A stretch of DNA of 64,000 nucleotides from Alopecurus myosuroides (lineage: Eukaryota; Streptophyta; Magnoliopsida; Poales; Poaceae): positions 240,484,187-240,548,186 of the forward strand of contig CM054058.1 in NCBI GenBank assembly GCA_028641055.1. The letters are read 5' to 3'. The notes beneath the pieces are model-generated. The model was not told the origin of the DNA. It did not search any database and was given only the letters and a program-made list of their open reading frames with translations. A program made the position numbers and the translations under genes. Shown here piece after piece: positions 1 through 9,302 of this stretch (position 1 is its first letter; every line of letters begins with the position of its first letter).

Positions 1-546
1 GTTTTTTACATGTTTATTATAGTATACAACATAATTCCGTCCTATCTATTTCCCAATGATCTTTCAAAATACTCAATGTTAACCCGAATTGTGCCTGCGT
101 GCTCGGTGTTAAAAAACTGAATGATTTTCAGCCTGGAAACCCAGGTTGTGCCTGCGTGCCTGAGTTTCATTCAAAAAATTCCTTACTGTTCTCTAAGTAT
201 TATCTGATTGTTTTTATGTTGGGTCACTGAAGCTAGTAAGTAAAAATGCCTTTAGTATAATCCATGTTTCCGAGTTTCGACTGATTGGTTATACCTAGTC
301 ACTTGGTATGAAGATTAAACTACTATTGAGCCATTTCAAACACTAAGGACAGTTAAAGCATATAAACCAGAGAACTTAGAAGATAAAGGAATAAACCCCG
401 GAAAACATGCAAAGATTAAATAATATTACTACACTAGGCGGAGTACTTGTTTATACAAAAGAACAGAAAGCATTACAATAAGTTTACATTGTAAGATCAG
501 TAATGCTTCTATTTCCTATCTTCTACCCAGGACCAGGCAGCTTCCT
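1..546. other. Non-coding stretch of RT1
   Basis: AT-rich sequence between the expected pol end of RT1 (off the window) and the last exon of its antisense gene. I see no coding signal. The only structure noticed is a short direct repeat: GTGCCTGCGTGC occurs at about 90 and again at about 148, roughly 58 bp apart. Confidence 0.5.
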
Positions 547-3500
547 TCAGGCATCCGAGTCATCTTCGCTGCTGGATTCCTCGGGAGTTTCCGGAATAGT
601 TTCCTCCGGGTAGAAGGTGGAGACGTTCACCGTGGTGGCAATCTTGGTGGCATGACCTTTGATTTCTTCAAAGATGCTAGCCCGCTGCGCCTCCGTATAT
701 CTTTGAGGGATGCCAGAAGCCACGCGCCAAGATTTGGCATTTGGGTAGTGCATGCGCATGAGCCCTAGAGCCATGCGCGCACCACCGCGTGCCGCGGAGC
801 GAAGGGTGGACTCCCTGGATTCCGCCACCTCCACGATGGCTCCCGAAAGTTTTTCAACTTTCGAGAACTCCCTAGTCCTAGAGGGAAGGCATTTGTTGAC
901 CAGCAACATCCTCGCAGCCTTGATTGCGGTGAATACCTTCCCAAATGCTCGGATTTTCTCAATCCGAGTAAGCTGGGGGCTATCTCCTGTTTCAGTAAAA
1001 CACAAAAGTGTTAGAGAAAACAGAGAAAGATGTAAACATGGAAAATCCGGTAAAAGGTAAAGTACTTACCGAGAATCTTGTCCATCTCGGCGCCCTCCTC
1101 CAAGCGCTGGTTCAAGGCATTCTTCAAATCTCGGATGGTGTCCTTGTCCTTGGCTGCTTGGTTGGAGGCATTGGACCCGGCAATGCCAACGGCCAGTTGG
1201 CTGGCCTCCAGGTCATGTTGCAACTTCACAGTGAGCTTGTGAAGATCCAGGTTTTCTCGGCGGAGGTTTTTGCCGTTGCCGGCATCTTCAGCAATTTGTT
1301 TGGCTTTCGCCAAAGAAGCCGAAAAGCAAGTAAAAAAGACGACTTAGAAAACTCGGAAAATTACTTAGAAAAAATTACACAACTGGAAGCAGAGAAATAT
1401 CTTACCTGCTGATTCCTTCAGTTGCAGCTGAGTGGATGCCAGTTCTGCCTCCTTAACATCAAGAATAGAAAGAAGGTTTCTCACCTCCTTGTTCTTGATG
1501 GTAAGTTTGTTGAAAACTTCCAGGTTAATGTTCTCAGCAGTTTGCTGAAACACGGAAAAGAGACAAAAAAATGCTTAAGTTAAAAACAAGCATAAAAGTG
1601 AAAAAAAACATTAAGGAAAAAGCGTGCATTTGACTTATTGCTTGGGGCTAGAGGTATTACCTGGCTCATCCGCTGCAAACCTGACAAGTTGTCATTGAAT
1701 TCTTTTGCATACGCTGCAAAAAGAATCCCAACGTGGTGAAAGCCGTCCTGGATGACCTGCCGAGGTGAAAATACGAAGTTATTCCTTACAATTAGTCCGC
1801 CTTGCGGCCAAGGACGGATCAGAGGAGCAGGAGCGAAGAAAATGGTAGCCCCTGGACGAATATATCCGAGTTCATCGAATGGTTCTTCATTTACCTTGAA
1901 TTCTCTGTTAAAAGTAGGAATGGGTTCCTCCTTAGGTGTACGAGAAGGACCGCCCATATCCGCCTTCGCCCTTTCCCTCGCACCCATCTCGGATGCAATG
2001 GGCTGGCTGGTCGGCAGTGGGTATTCCTCCGGCTTTGCAGACTGATCTTCTCCCCCATGAGTAACGGGGGTAGAGGGAGCTGCAGCAGGAGATGGCGCCC
2101 CCTGCCGACAGTGGCCTTATGTTTCTTCAACTTCTTTGATTTTAAAGAGGTTGGAGCAAGGATGAAGGGGAAAGAAGGAAAAAAGGAAATCCGAGAAATC
2201 AATATTCCGAGAAACCAAAACAGCTTATGCAACAAAAAGCAGGCAAAGGTACAAAATACCCAGATAATTACCTAGATGTAGCGACGGGAACCCCGTCAAG
2301 ATCCACCACCTCTTCAGTGGTTGCCGGCCTCTTACGCTTCCGACCACCGTAAAACTTGGCATGCAGTTCGTCAAGTTTGGCGTCAGTTGCAAGATCCTTT
2401 TTGGTGAGATCATCGAACTATGGAAAAGGCCAAATATCCGACTAAGTTAAGAAAATGGAGAAAGACGAAAATCCGAGAAAATTGTCCAAAGAGAAAAGAA
2501 CATACCTTTGGAATCTTGTTCCCTTCATGATACATCTCTCGACTTTTCTCATACTAGTCGCGAGTGGCAACCAAATGATTAACCCACTTTTTGAAGTCCC
2601 TTTTCAAGAATGCCTTATCCGTCCCCCTCATTTTGTCTTCCGGACCCTTGTATTCGCATAAAAGCCGGGTTCGATGTGCAAGAGGTTGGATGCGTCTTCC
2701 GAACCAGCACAAAACCGTGTCGGTTCCGGTAAGAGGAGGTTTTGAGGAGGTGAGCTTGGTGATGCGCCGTTTGATTTTCATCAAATCATCCGGCAAAGTC
2801 TGAACTGCTTCTGTTAGCCCAGTTATCTTGGGGAGTAGCGGCAGCATTGACAAATGGTGGAACCCCGGTTTCCTTTCCAGGAAATGGGATATCTTGATGA
2901 TAGAAAAAGGAACCCGTCCAGAATTTGACGGATTCCGATGTTTTTATCTTCGGGAACCAATCTTCCCTGAATCTACACAGGGTGAAAGATATGGTTCCAC
3001 AGGTTGGAAGAGCGCCCTCTGTGGGGTTTCGCTTAATTCCAAAGCAATACTGCCATAAATCTAGTCTAGGCGCTATTCTTAAATACCCTTCAAAAAGGGC
3101 CTGGAAGCCGGCTAGGTAAAGAATGGAATTCGGTGGTAGGTTGTGAGGCTGGATGTTATAATGGCTGAGGACTTCGAGGAAGAAAGCGGAAGGCGGGATT
3201 CCCGTACCTCTAGAAATGTGCGAGGTGAGAAGGACTCGTTCCCCGGTTCTGGGCGAAGGCTCGGACTCTTCTTCCTCATGCCGCCATTTTCCTTCCACAA
3301 TCAACACCTCCTTCTCCATTGTTGGAAGAAGGGAAGGGGGAATTATGCAACGGCTCCAATTCCCATAAGTCTCGCCCTCGTCCTTGGCTCCGGTGGCAGC
3401 GGCCGCAGCGGCGAGCTCTTCTCCGACGAGGATGACTTTTTTTTCCTCCGTTTCGGGGGCGAGAGGCGAAGGCGACACAGAGGAAGATGCGGCCAGGTTA

Positions 3501-3664
3501 TCGGCCGTGATATGTAGATCCTCGCAGACCTGGCCGCCGGAAATGTTCTCCGGCGCGTTGATGGTGGCGTGGCTCGGCGATTTGAGCAGCGGGTCCATCG
3601 TGTTGATGATGTCGTCGATGTCCGCGGCGACGGAGTGCTCCTGGGAAACGCGCGGTGAATCCAT
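547..3664 (-). pseudogene. Antisense spliced gene of RT1 (Transposase_28-like N-terminus)
   Basis: A multi-exon gene on the strand opposite to RT1. The first ATG after the TATA box is at 3664. The reading frame extends upstream to 3826, but only from a GTG lying about 10 nt from the TATA box, so it should not be in the mRNA. Exons readable from splice sites: about 2555-3664, 2272-2417, 1661-2170, 1407-1555, 1069-1320 and 547-987; donors GTATGA, GTAATT, GTAATA, GTAAGA and GTAAGT are visible. Exon 1 carries the 'gypsy-type transposon' (Transposase_28) pattern, with a hydrophobic 'LPPNSILYLAGFQALFEGYL' stretch. The middle exons look coiled coil and the last exon ends in an acidic tail. A frameshift near 2820 and a stop at 2786 break exon 1, so this copy is probably dead. 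Function unknown. Confidence 0.65.
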
Positions 3665-3835
3665 GAATAGGCGACGTGGTGAGGACCTCGAGCTCCCGAC
3701 GAGAAGTCCGGGAATGGTGCTTGGATCGGTAAGGGCTCTGCTTTGCTCTCGTTGGGACTGTGGCTCGGGGGCTATGGCGCTTGAGCTAGAAGGTGAGAGG
3801 AGAGCAGAAGGATTGCCGGAGGGCACGAAGATGGC

Positions 3836-3843
3836 TATTTATA
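3836..3843 (-). promoter_or_regulatory. TATA box of the RT1 antisense gene
   Basis: TATAAATA on the minus strand. A start about 30 nt downstream, near 3810, would give a 5' leader of about 150 nt before the ATG at 3664. Its position excludes the upstream GTG at 3826 as a translated start. Confidence 0.6.
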
Positions 3844-4022
3844 GCCGGAAATTCTTTACGATGCGCGCTAACGGCTCTTTAGACCATTGGATTCTCAACG
3901 CGTGTCACTCGCCGGCAAATCCGGGAAATGAATCGATAGGTGACTATTGCTATCTCCTCGTTTCCCGCGAGAATCTTTCAGAGATACATTTCAGGGTTTC
4001 ACACTTGAAACCCAAACGTCCC

Positions 4023-4052
4023 TGACGTCAGCATGATTTCGTCGCTGACGTA
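4023..4052. promoter_or_regulatory. Paired TGACG motifs (bZIP/as-1-like) upstream of the RT1 antisense gene
   Basis: A perfect TGACGTCA palindrome at 4023-4030 and a second TGACGTA at 4046-4052, about 180 bp upstream of the TATA box of the antisense gene. TGACG pairs are known binding sites for plant TGA-class bZIP factors. RT5 has the same palindrome upstream of its copy (15665-15672). Binding is inferred, not shown. Confidence 0.4.
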
Positions 4053-4220
4053 GGAAGTTCCTTCTCCACGAAGGATCGTGGAAGAAAAAGATGGATTTCC
4101 CGAAATCCGAGTTTCGCGTTAAAGCATGATTTGAAGGAAAAGAAGAATCAAGACGAAGAGCCGACATTTCTCGGAAAGAATGCGAATTTAACGAAAGACG
4201 GAGAATTGAAGTCTCAATCC

Positions 4221-4234
4221 TTCTTGGGGGCTAC
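4221..4234 (+). other. Polypurine tract of RT1
   Basis: TTCTTGGGGGCTAC directly before the LTR start (TGCC) at 4235. It is the plus-strand primer and fixes the + orientation of RT1. RT5 and RT10 have equivalents on the minus strand (CTCGGGGGCTAC and CTGGGGACTAC). Confidence 0.7.
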
Positions 4235-4747
4235 TGCCTGATATATACCAATTAGGGGTATATCAGATGGTGTCCTAAAGTGCCGGATTACCAGGGTGGC
4301 CTGAATGGTAATGGATTACGGTCTATTAGGCGGCCCAGTAAGCTGACGCGCAAAAGCCGGATTCTAGAAGAACCCGGACCACGACCCACGTGATATGGCT
4401 TGGAGTAGAAGGCGGATTCTTGCCTTCCAAGTTAGAACTTACCGTAGTCTTCTAGGTTTCCTTTTCTGTAAGCCCTACCCGGCTATTATATAAAGTCGGA
4501 CGGGAGATAGGAAAGAGAGATAATAAGCTAGAAGCTAACTCGTCGAGAGGTTGATCCTTGTCGAGTAGCTAAACCTAACTCACATTGTACTTTGTATACT
4601 TCAGGCTTCAGCCCTGATTTAGTGAGATTGCAGGAGTAGGAACGCCGCCTAGTTGCAACGTACCGAACCTGGGTAAAACCTTGGTGTCATTCTTCGTCAT
4701 ACTACCACGTCCCCCCCCCAAACGTCTCTATCAGTAGTATGATGGCA
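4235..4747 (+). repeat. 3' LTR of RT1
   Basis: Begins TGCCTGATATATACC right after the polypurine tract, with an imperfect inverted repeat in its first 30 bp (TGATATATACC ... GGGGTATATCA). A TATA box lies at 4487-4494, followed by a U5-like segment ending near 4733-4747. The matching 5' LTR is outside the window, so the length (about 500 bp) is provisional. Confidence 0.65.
4487..4494 (+). promoter_or_regulatory. TATA box in the RT1 LTR
   Basis: TATATAAA in the middle of the LTR, in the element's sense direction; expected position for the R-U5 transcription start. Confidence 0.5.
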
Positions 4748-4766
4748 CCCCCGTCTATGAATTCTG

Positions 4767-5204
4767 CTACGATGTCTCGACATTGCGGGCTTCTGCCAAC
4801 TGTCGGTCTGTCCGCAACAGGTGGTAGTGGTATGTCGTCAGGTCTTCTTGAGAGGATCCAGCTTCTATCGGTTGGCCAGAGTGTAACGTTGCCTTCGCTT
4901 TGAGCCAAGAGGCTCGCGAGACCTTGATGCGTTCCCGCGCCACTCGACTTTCCTCCGTTTCCTCAGGTTGTTCGGTTGAACCTGCCATGCAGACTTGGGC
5001 CATATATGGCTCGTGAGTCCTAGGAGTAGGCCGATGGCTTTCGCCGAATTTGGAGGGTTCTTCGGTCACAATGGTGTGGAAGTTGCGTGTGTTGCAGCGG
5101 ATGGATCCATCGCTGGGCACTAAGTCGCGACTAGCATTGCCGGATGGTGACTCGAGGATCGCCGGGCTCGAGACAGACTCAGATTCTGATCCGTCGAGTT
5201 CCAT
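4767..5204 (-). pseudogene. gag N-terminal fragment of RT2
   Basis: The frame is open from the primer site to a stop at 4767; the first ATG inside gag is at 5204. The protein is Ser/Glu-rich and ends in a segment typical of Tat gag N-termini (SSQEDLTTYHYHLL ... DRQLAEARNVE), a charged helix before the capsid-like domain. RT1 lies immediately downstream, so most of gag and all of pol are missing. No promoter other than the LTR is expected. Confidence 0.6.
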
Positions 5205-5433
5205 CTGGTGAGGAAAGCATAGAATTTCCGTTTTGATGGCGCGGAAGCGGAGGTCGCCAAATGTCAGGCTGATGCCTTCCTGAAGTTCGTCGAACGCAGG
5301 GCGTGATTCCGGAGAGTGGGGCGTGTAGATGAACGACCCGAAGCAGATCAAATCTGTTGGAGTCGATGATCCCGGGCTCCAGCTGAAGCTCGGTGAAGAT
5401 GAGGCCGAAGATGTCGTGGAGCCAGCGCCTGCC

Positions 5434-5453
5434 GTTCCCACAGACGGCACCAA
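5434..5453 (-). other. Primer-binding site of RT2
   Basis: TTGGTGCCGTCTGTGGGAAC on the minus strand, just after the LTR end. It is of the TGGNGCCGTCTGTGGGAA type common in grass Tat elements, and it fixes the minus orientation. Confidence 0.6.
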
Positions 5454-5645
5454 TTGTCGATTAGTCATATCGGCAATTCCCTCGGATGATCCGGTAGGGT
5501 TTCGAGTAAGAGAACGAATTATGAGCTGGTGACTTAGTCGGCTAACAGGGGCAAGATTTACCCAGGTTCGGAGCCCTCGTAGAGGTAAAACCCTTACTCC
5601 TGCTCTTCTGATTTGTATAATGATTAGATCGAGTACAAAGGTGTG

Positions 5646-5760
5646 TCTCGAGCTATGGCTATGGTGGTGGAAAAGTAGACTGGACATTTACGAGGTGGGT
5701 CTCGAGCTATGGCTATGGTGGTGGAAAAGTAGACTGGACAAAGGTGGGTCTCGAGCTATG
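5646..5760. repeat. Short tandem repeat inside the RT2 LTR
   Basis: TCTCGAGCTATGGCTAT starts at 5646, 5700 and 5749; the first two units continue through GGTGGTGGAAAAGTAGACTGG. The spacing is 54 and 49 bp. The related RT5 LTR shows the segment less clearly, so the expansion looks specific to RT2. Confidence 0.7.
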
Positions 5761-5791
5761 GCTATTACTCCCCCTCGGTGGTTATCCCAGC

Positions 5792-5799
5792 CTTTTATA
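5792..5799 (-). promoter_or_regulatory. TATA box in the RT2 LTR
   Basis: TATAAAAG on the minus strand in the U3/R part of the LTR. The same box is kept in the RT5 LTR at 14636-14643. Confidence 0.5.
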
Positions 5800-6004
5800 G
5801 GTGGTCGGGTCTCAAACCGTGCCTGAGGGGGTTACAAACCCGAGCTCTAAGGCGGTGGAAACTTTCCATCTTGACCCGCAAGTTTTGCGGGTGGGCTTCC
5901 ACTGGGCCTTCTAGAACTGTGGGGTGGCGCCTTGCGTTGGGCATTAGTCTCGGCCTTGGACCAGGTAGGCCCACTCGATAGGTCCTGGAGTCATCCCCAC
6001 GTCA

Positions 6005-6800
6005 GTTACCGACCCTGCCAGCAGCCAGCCAAACCAGCCGGGATGACCACGACTACAACCAAGGCGACAACAATTGGGACAACCGGAAGAGAGAGGGTGG
6101 CCAGATGGCCAATGAGCAATACGACAGCCGGCTCGTCGCAGCCACAAATGGTGGACAGGCAGCCGGAGCAGGCGGCAACCGCCACCCCAGGCAACGAAAT
6201 GATGACCGCTCGTGGAAGAAGCCCAAGTACACATTCGAGCGGATGCTCGACTCCCCCTGCAAGTACCATAGTGGACCTGGCAAGCCGGCCACTCACACCA
6301 GCCAACAGTGCAGCTGGACGACACGCCTGACCTAGGGCGAAGGGTTGCCATCTTCGCCAGCCCCGAACCCTCAAGGCGGCAACCGCGATGATCCATAAGG
6401 AAGCTGGCAAGCCGATCCAGCCGGCGGAGTCTGTAACAACTACCCTCACCAAGACAAAACCTACGTCATCTCCGCCATCTAGCATGATGACAAGCGCATC
6501 ACCCGCACACACATGGCTAAGGTCAACTCTACCACCCCTGACGTGCCCAGATCCTCGAATGGTCCAAGCAGACTATCACCTGGAGCCATGAAGATCACAC
6601 GGAAGTCAGGTCGAGCCTCGGGAGCTACTCACTCCTGCTGGACCTCATCATCTTAGCCGGCGAACGCACCTGCACCTTCTCCCAGGTGCTCATCAATGGC
6701 GGCAACACCATCAACATCCTTTACAAGGACACCGCCGACAAGCTGGGGCCTCACCGAGGACATGATGCAGCCCAACCGGACCACTTTCCACGACATCGTG
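6005..6800 (+). pseudogene. RT3: Tat-type gag C-terminus and protease, left part
   Basis: Plus-strand remnant of another Tat-type element. A stretch near 6210-6330 keeps a C-x2-H-x8-H-x4-C motif (CKYHSGPGKPATHTSQQC), the same spacing as in the RT10 gag. After several frame breaks, 6580-6800 resembles the aspartic protease, with INGGNTINIL at the active-site position where RT10 has MDGGSSINIL. The expected Asp is Asn here, so the enzyme would be inactive. RT4 cuts the protease at 6800. The reading frame resumes at 35375 once RT4 and one copy of the TCGTG duplication are removed. Confidence 0.65.
6796..6800. repeat. Target-site duplication of RT4 (left copy)
   Basis: TCGTG here and at 35370-35374, immediately outside the TGATG...GTATCA ends of RT4. 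Perfect 5-bp duplication. Confidence 0.85.
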
Positions 6801-7620
6801 TGATGCGTGTGAACACACGTTCATTGGGAGACCCCAAGAGGAAGGTATAAAGAGTGCAACAGCAAGTTTCCCTCAGAAAAAACCAAGGTTGAATCGACCA
6901 GTAGGAGGAAGGAGTAACTTCAGAAGGTTGATGCAGCTGAGATGGCAGGGCGCACTACCGGTTCAGCAGCAACGTGGAACCTACACAACACAAAAAAATC
7001 ACTTTTCCCCAACGAAGAAGCGAGGTTGGCAATCTTACCGGTTTTGCTGATAACAAAGAGGTTAAATGTATGACGTGGAAAACAATATGAGAACAGTATG
7101 AAAACAGGAGCAGCTGTGTGAAAACAGTGGAAGCAGTGTGTGCATTATCAGTAAGAGAAAATGGACCAGGGTCCACAGTTCACTAGAGGTGTCTCTCGAT
7201 AAAATATAGCTAACATGCGTGGTAAACAAATTACAGCCGGGCAATTGATAGATAAAGAAATGCATGACATAAATATTACTATGAGATTCATGCGGGCATT
7301 ACAACAAAATACATAGATCGTCATCCAACTTCATCTATGACTAATAATCCACCCTTCGAATATCGTCTGAACAAACATTGGGTATTAAGTTGCAAGGAAC
7401 GGATAATTGCAGTAAGCAAAGTGTGTAATGTAAACAATGTAAACAAAGTAAACATCGTTGTTTTCTCCCTAATGGCAACAACATATCCTCCATCTGTCAC
7501 GTTTCTATCACTCGATCACAGAGGCAAAGGAGGCATGAACCCACTATCGAGCATAAATACTCCCTCTTGGAGTCACTATCATCTACTTGGCCAGAGCATC
7601 TACAAACAACAGAGAGCATG
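6801..7620 (-). repeat. 3' LTR of RT4, first part
   Basis: Plus-strand start TGATGCGTGTGAACAC, matching the 5' LTR start at 32215. It is interrupted at 7620 (...GAGAGCATG) by RT5. The uninterrupted 5' LTR reads GAGAGAATGCAAGATCATAAATAAC here, so the LTR should resume with that sequence. It does resume, minus a few bases, at 21057-21069 and 27994. Confidence 0.8.
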
Positions 7621-7718
7621 TGTCGATTAGTCATCTCGACAAGTCCCTCGGATGATCCGGTAGGGTTTTGATTAACAGAACGTAAAGGCGCTGGTGACGA
7701 TCGTTGGCAAACAGGGAG
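7621..7718 (-). repeat. 3' LTR of RT5, first part
   Basis: TGTCGATTAGTCATCTCGAC..., matching the RT2 LTR start at 5455. Split by RT6 at 7719 and resuming at about 14457. Confidence 0.8.
7714..7718. repeat. Target-site duplication of RT6 (left copy)
   Basis: GGGAG here against GGGGG at 14452-14456, a 4/5 match. The uninterrupted RT2 LTR reads AACAGGGGCAAGATT at this point, consistent with one short G-rich target. Confidence 0.6.
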
Positions 7719-9302
7719 TGATTGCAAACGTTGATGGTGTGTTGGAAACCCCAAGAGGAGGGTGTGATGAGTAGGCGGCAAGAATTTTCCTCAGTTAAGA
7801 ACCAAGGTTATCAATCCAGTAGGAGGAAGAGGATCTCAGGAAGGTTGATGCCACTGACAGTGGTGCTGGCGCTTCACCGGTGTCAGCGACAACGTGGAAC
7901 CTGCACACAACACAACCAAAATACTTTATCCCAACGGTACAGTGCGGTTGTCAATCTCACCGATCTTGCTGAAAACAAAGATTAGACGTATAGCGTGGAA
8001 AATGATGTGTGCTTGCAATAAGTAAAGAAAGCAGTAAATAGTTGTGGTTTGTTTAACAGTGTGGAAAATGGAGCGGGGTTCATAGGTTCACTAGTGGTGT
8101 CTCTCCATAAAAGATAGCATGTTGGGTGAACAAATTACAGCTGGGAAATTGACAAATAGAGGTTGCACCGTAGTGCACAATATAACATGATGATTACTAT
8201 GATATTTAGTGCGGGCATTACAACAATATACATAGACCGAAATCCATCTGCATCTATGACTAATAATCCACCCTCAGGTTATCATCCGAACCCCCTTAGG
8301 TATTAAGTTGCAAGCAACAGATAACTGCATTAAACAAAGTGTGTAATGTAAGCAATGATTATGCACGCGAGCACTCTCACCGCTGTTTTCTCCCTAATGG
8401 CAACAGCACATCCCCCCTTCATGTTTCTATAACTTGAGCAAGGTGGTGAGAAGGCATGAACCCACTATCGAGCATAAATACTCCCTCTTGGAGTCACTAG
8501 CAACTACTTGGCCAGAGCAACCACTAGCAACGGAAAGCATGCAAGATCACAAATAGCATATGCAAATAAAGACTATAATCAACTTGGCATAAGGTCAATA
8601 TTCATCGGATCCCGGCAAACACAGCACATAGAGTTACATAAGATCAATCTCGATCATGTTTGGCAGCTCACGAGATCTAAACATGGAGGCATATGAGGAG
8701 AAGACAACCATCTAGCTACAGCTACGAACCCGTAGTCCAAGGATGAACTACTCACGCATCACTCCGGAGGCAGGCATGGTGATGTAGAAGCCTCCGGTGA
8801 TGATCTCCTCTCCGGCTGGGTGCCGGAAACAGCATTAGAACCCCCCCTGATCTAGGGTTGACGGTGACAGCGGCTGCGGAACTTTTCGGGGATTTTTTAT
8901 CATGTGTTTAGGGTTTTCCATCCGTGGGAATTAAATAGGCGAAAGGGCAAAGGTAGTGCAGCTCTAGGGGCCCCACACCCATAGCTAGCGTGGCAAGGGG
9001 GACCCGTGCCACCCTATGGTGTGGCCCCCTGGTGCCCGTCTTCGACTCCTCTTCGGTGTTCTGGATGCTTCCGGGGAAAATAGGCACTTCGGGCTTTGTG
9101 GGGTCCAATTCCGAGAATGTTTCCAGAACAACTTTTATGAAACCAAAAACAGCAGAAAATAGGGAACTGGCACTTGGCATCTTGTTAAGAGGTTAGTCCG
9201 GAAAATGTATAAAAATGCTATAAATAAGGAAGAGAACAAGTAGCAATTGGAATAATATGATCATGGAGCATCAGAAATTATAGATACGTTGGAGACGTAT
9301 CA
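7719..9302 (-). repeat. 3' LTR of RT6
   Basis: 1584 bp, plus-strand ends TGATTGCAAACG...GACGTATCA. It holds the GC-rich 'ggccccctggtgcccg' U3 block near 9020-9060. Confidence 0.85.

Larger units (their letters stand above)
1..4747 (+). mobile_element. RT1: Tat-type Ty3/Gypsy element, 3' part only
   Basis: Only the 3' end lies in the window; gag-pol would be to the left of position 1. From left to right come an AT-rich stretch, a spliced gene on the opposite strand (547-3664), a polypurine tract (4221-4234) and a 3' LTR starting with TG at 4235. The same order is seen, inverted, in the complete element RT10, which is why I read RT1 as a + strand Tat-type element. It ends at about 4747 inside the gag remnant of RT2, so RT1 inserted into RT2. 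The right end could be 4733 (after CTATCA) or 4747 (after GGCA); TGCC...GGCA makes a matching pair of ends, so I prefer 4747. Confidence 0.75.
4748..6004 (-). mobile_element. RT2: Tat-type Gypsy element, 5' end (LTR and start of gag)
   Basis: Minus-strand fragment made of a 5' LTR (5455-6004), a primer site (5434-5453) and the start of gag, cut at about 4747 by RT1. The LTR is the same family as that of RT5: both begin TGTCGATTAGTCAT and end GGAGTCATCCCCA(C/T)GTCA on the plus strand. The rest of RT2 must lie beyond RT1, to the left of the window. On the right it abuts RT3 at 6005. Confidence 0.75.
5455..6004 (-). repeat. 5' LTR of RT2
   Basis: About 550 bp, plus-strand ends TGTCGATTAG...CCACGTCA. 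It aligns by eye with the RT5 LTR (7621-7718 plus 14457-14840) and is longer, partly because of an internal repeat at 5646-5760. A TATA box (TATAAAAG, minus) lies at 5792-5799. Confidence 0.75.

Noticed and set aside
3384..4025. 213-codon + strand frame over the RT1 antisense gene
   Set aside because: It lies antisense to a better supported exon, crosses that gene's promoter, and has no recognisable composition.
5932..6512. Overlapping long open frames on both strands around the RT2/RT3 boundary
   Set aside because: Only the + frames over 6105-6335 show gag features; the minus-strand frames are shadows caused by GC-rich codon use.
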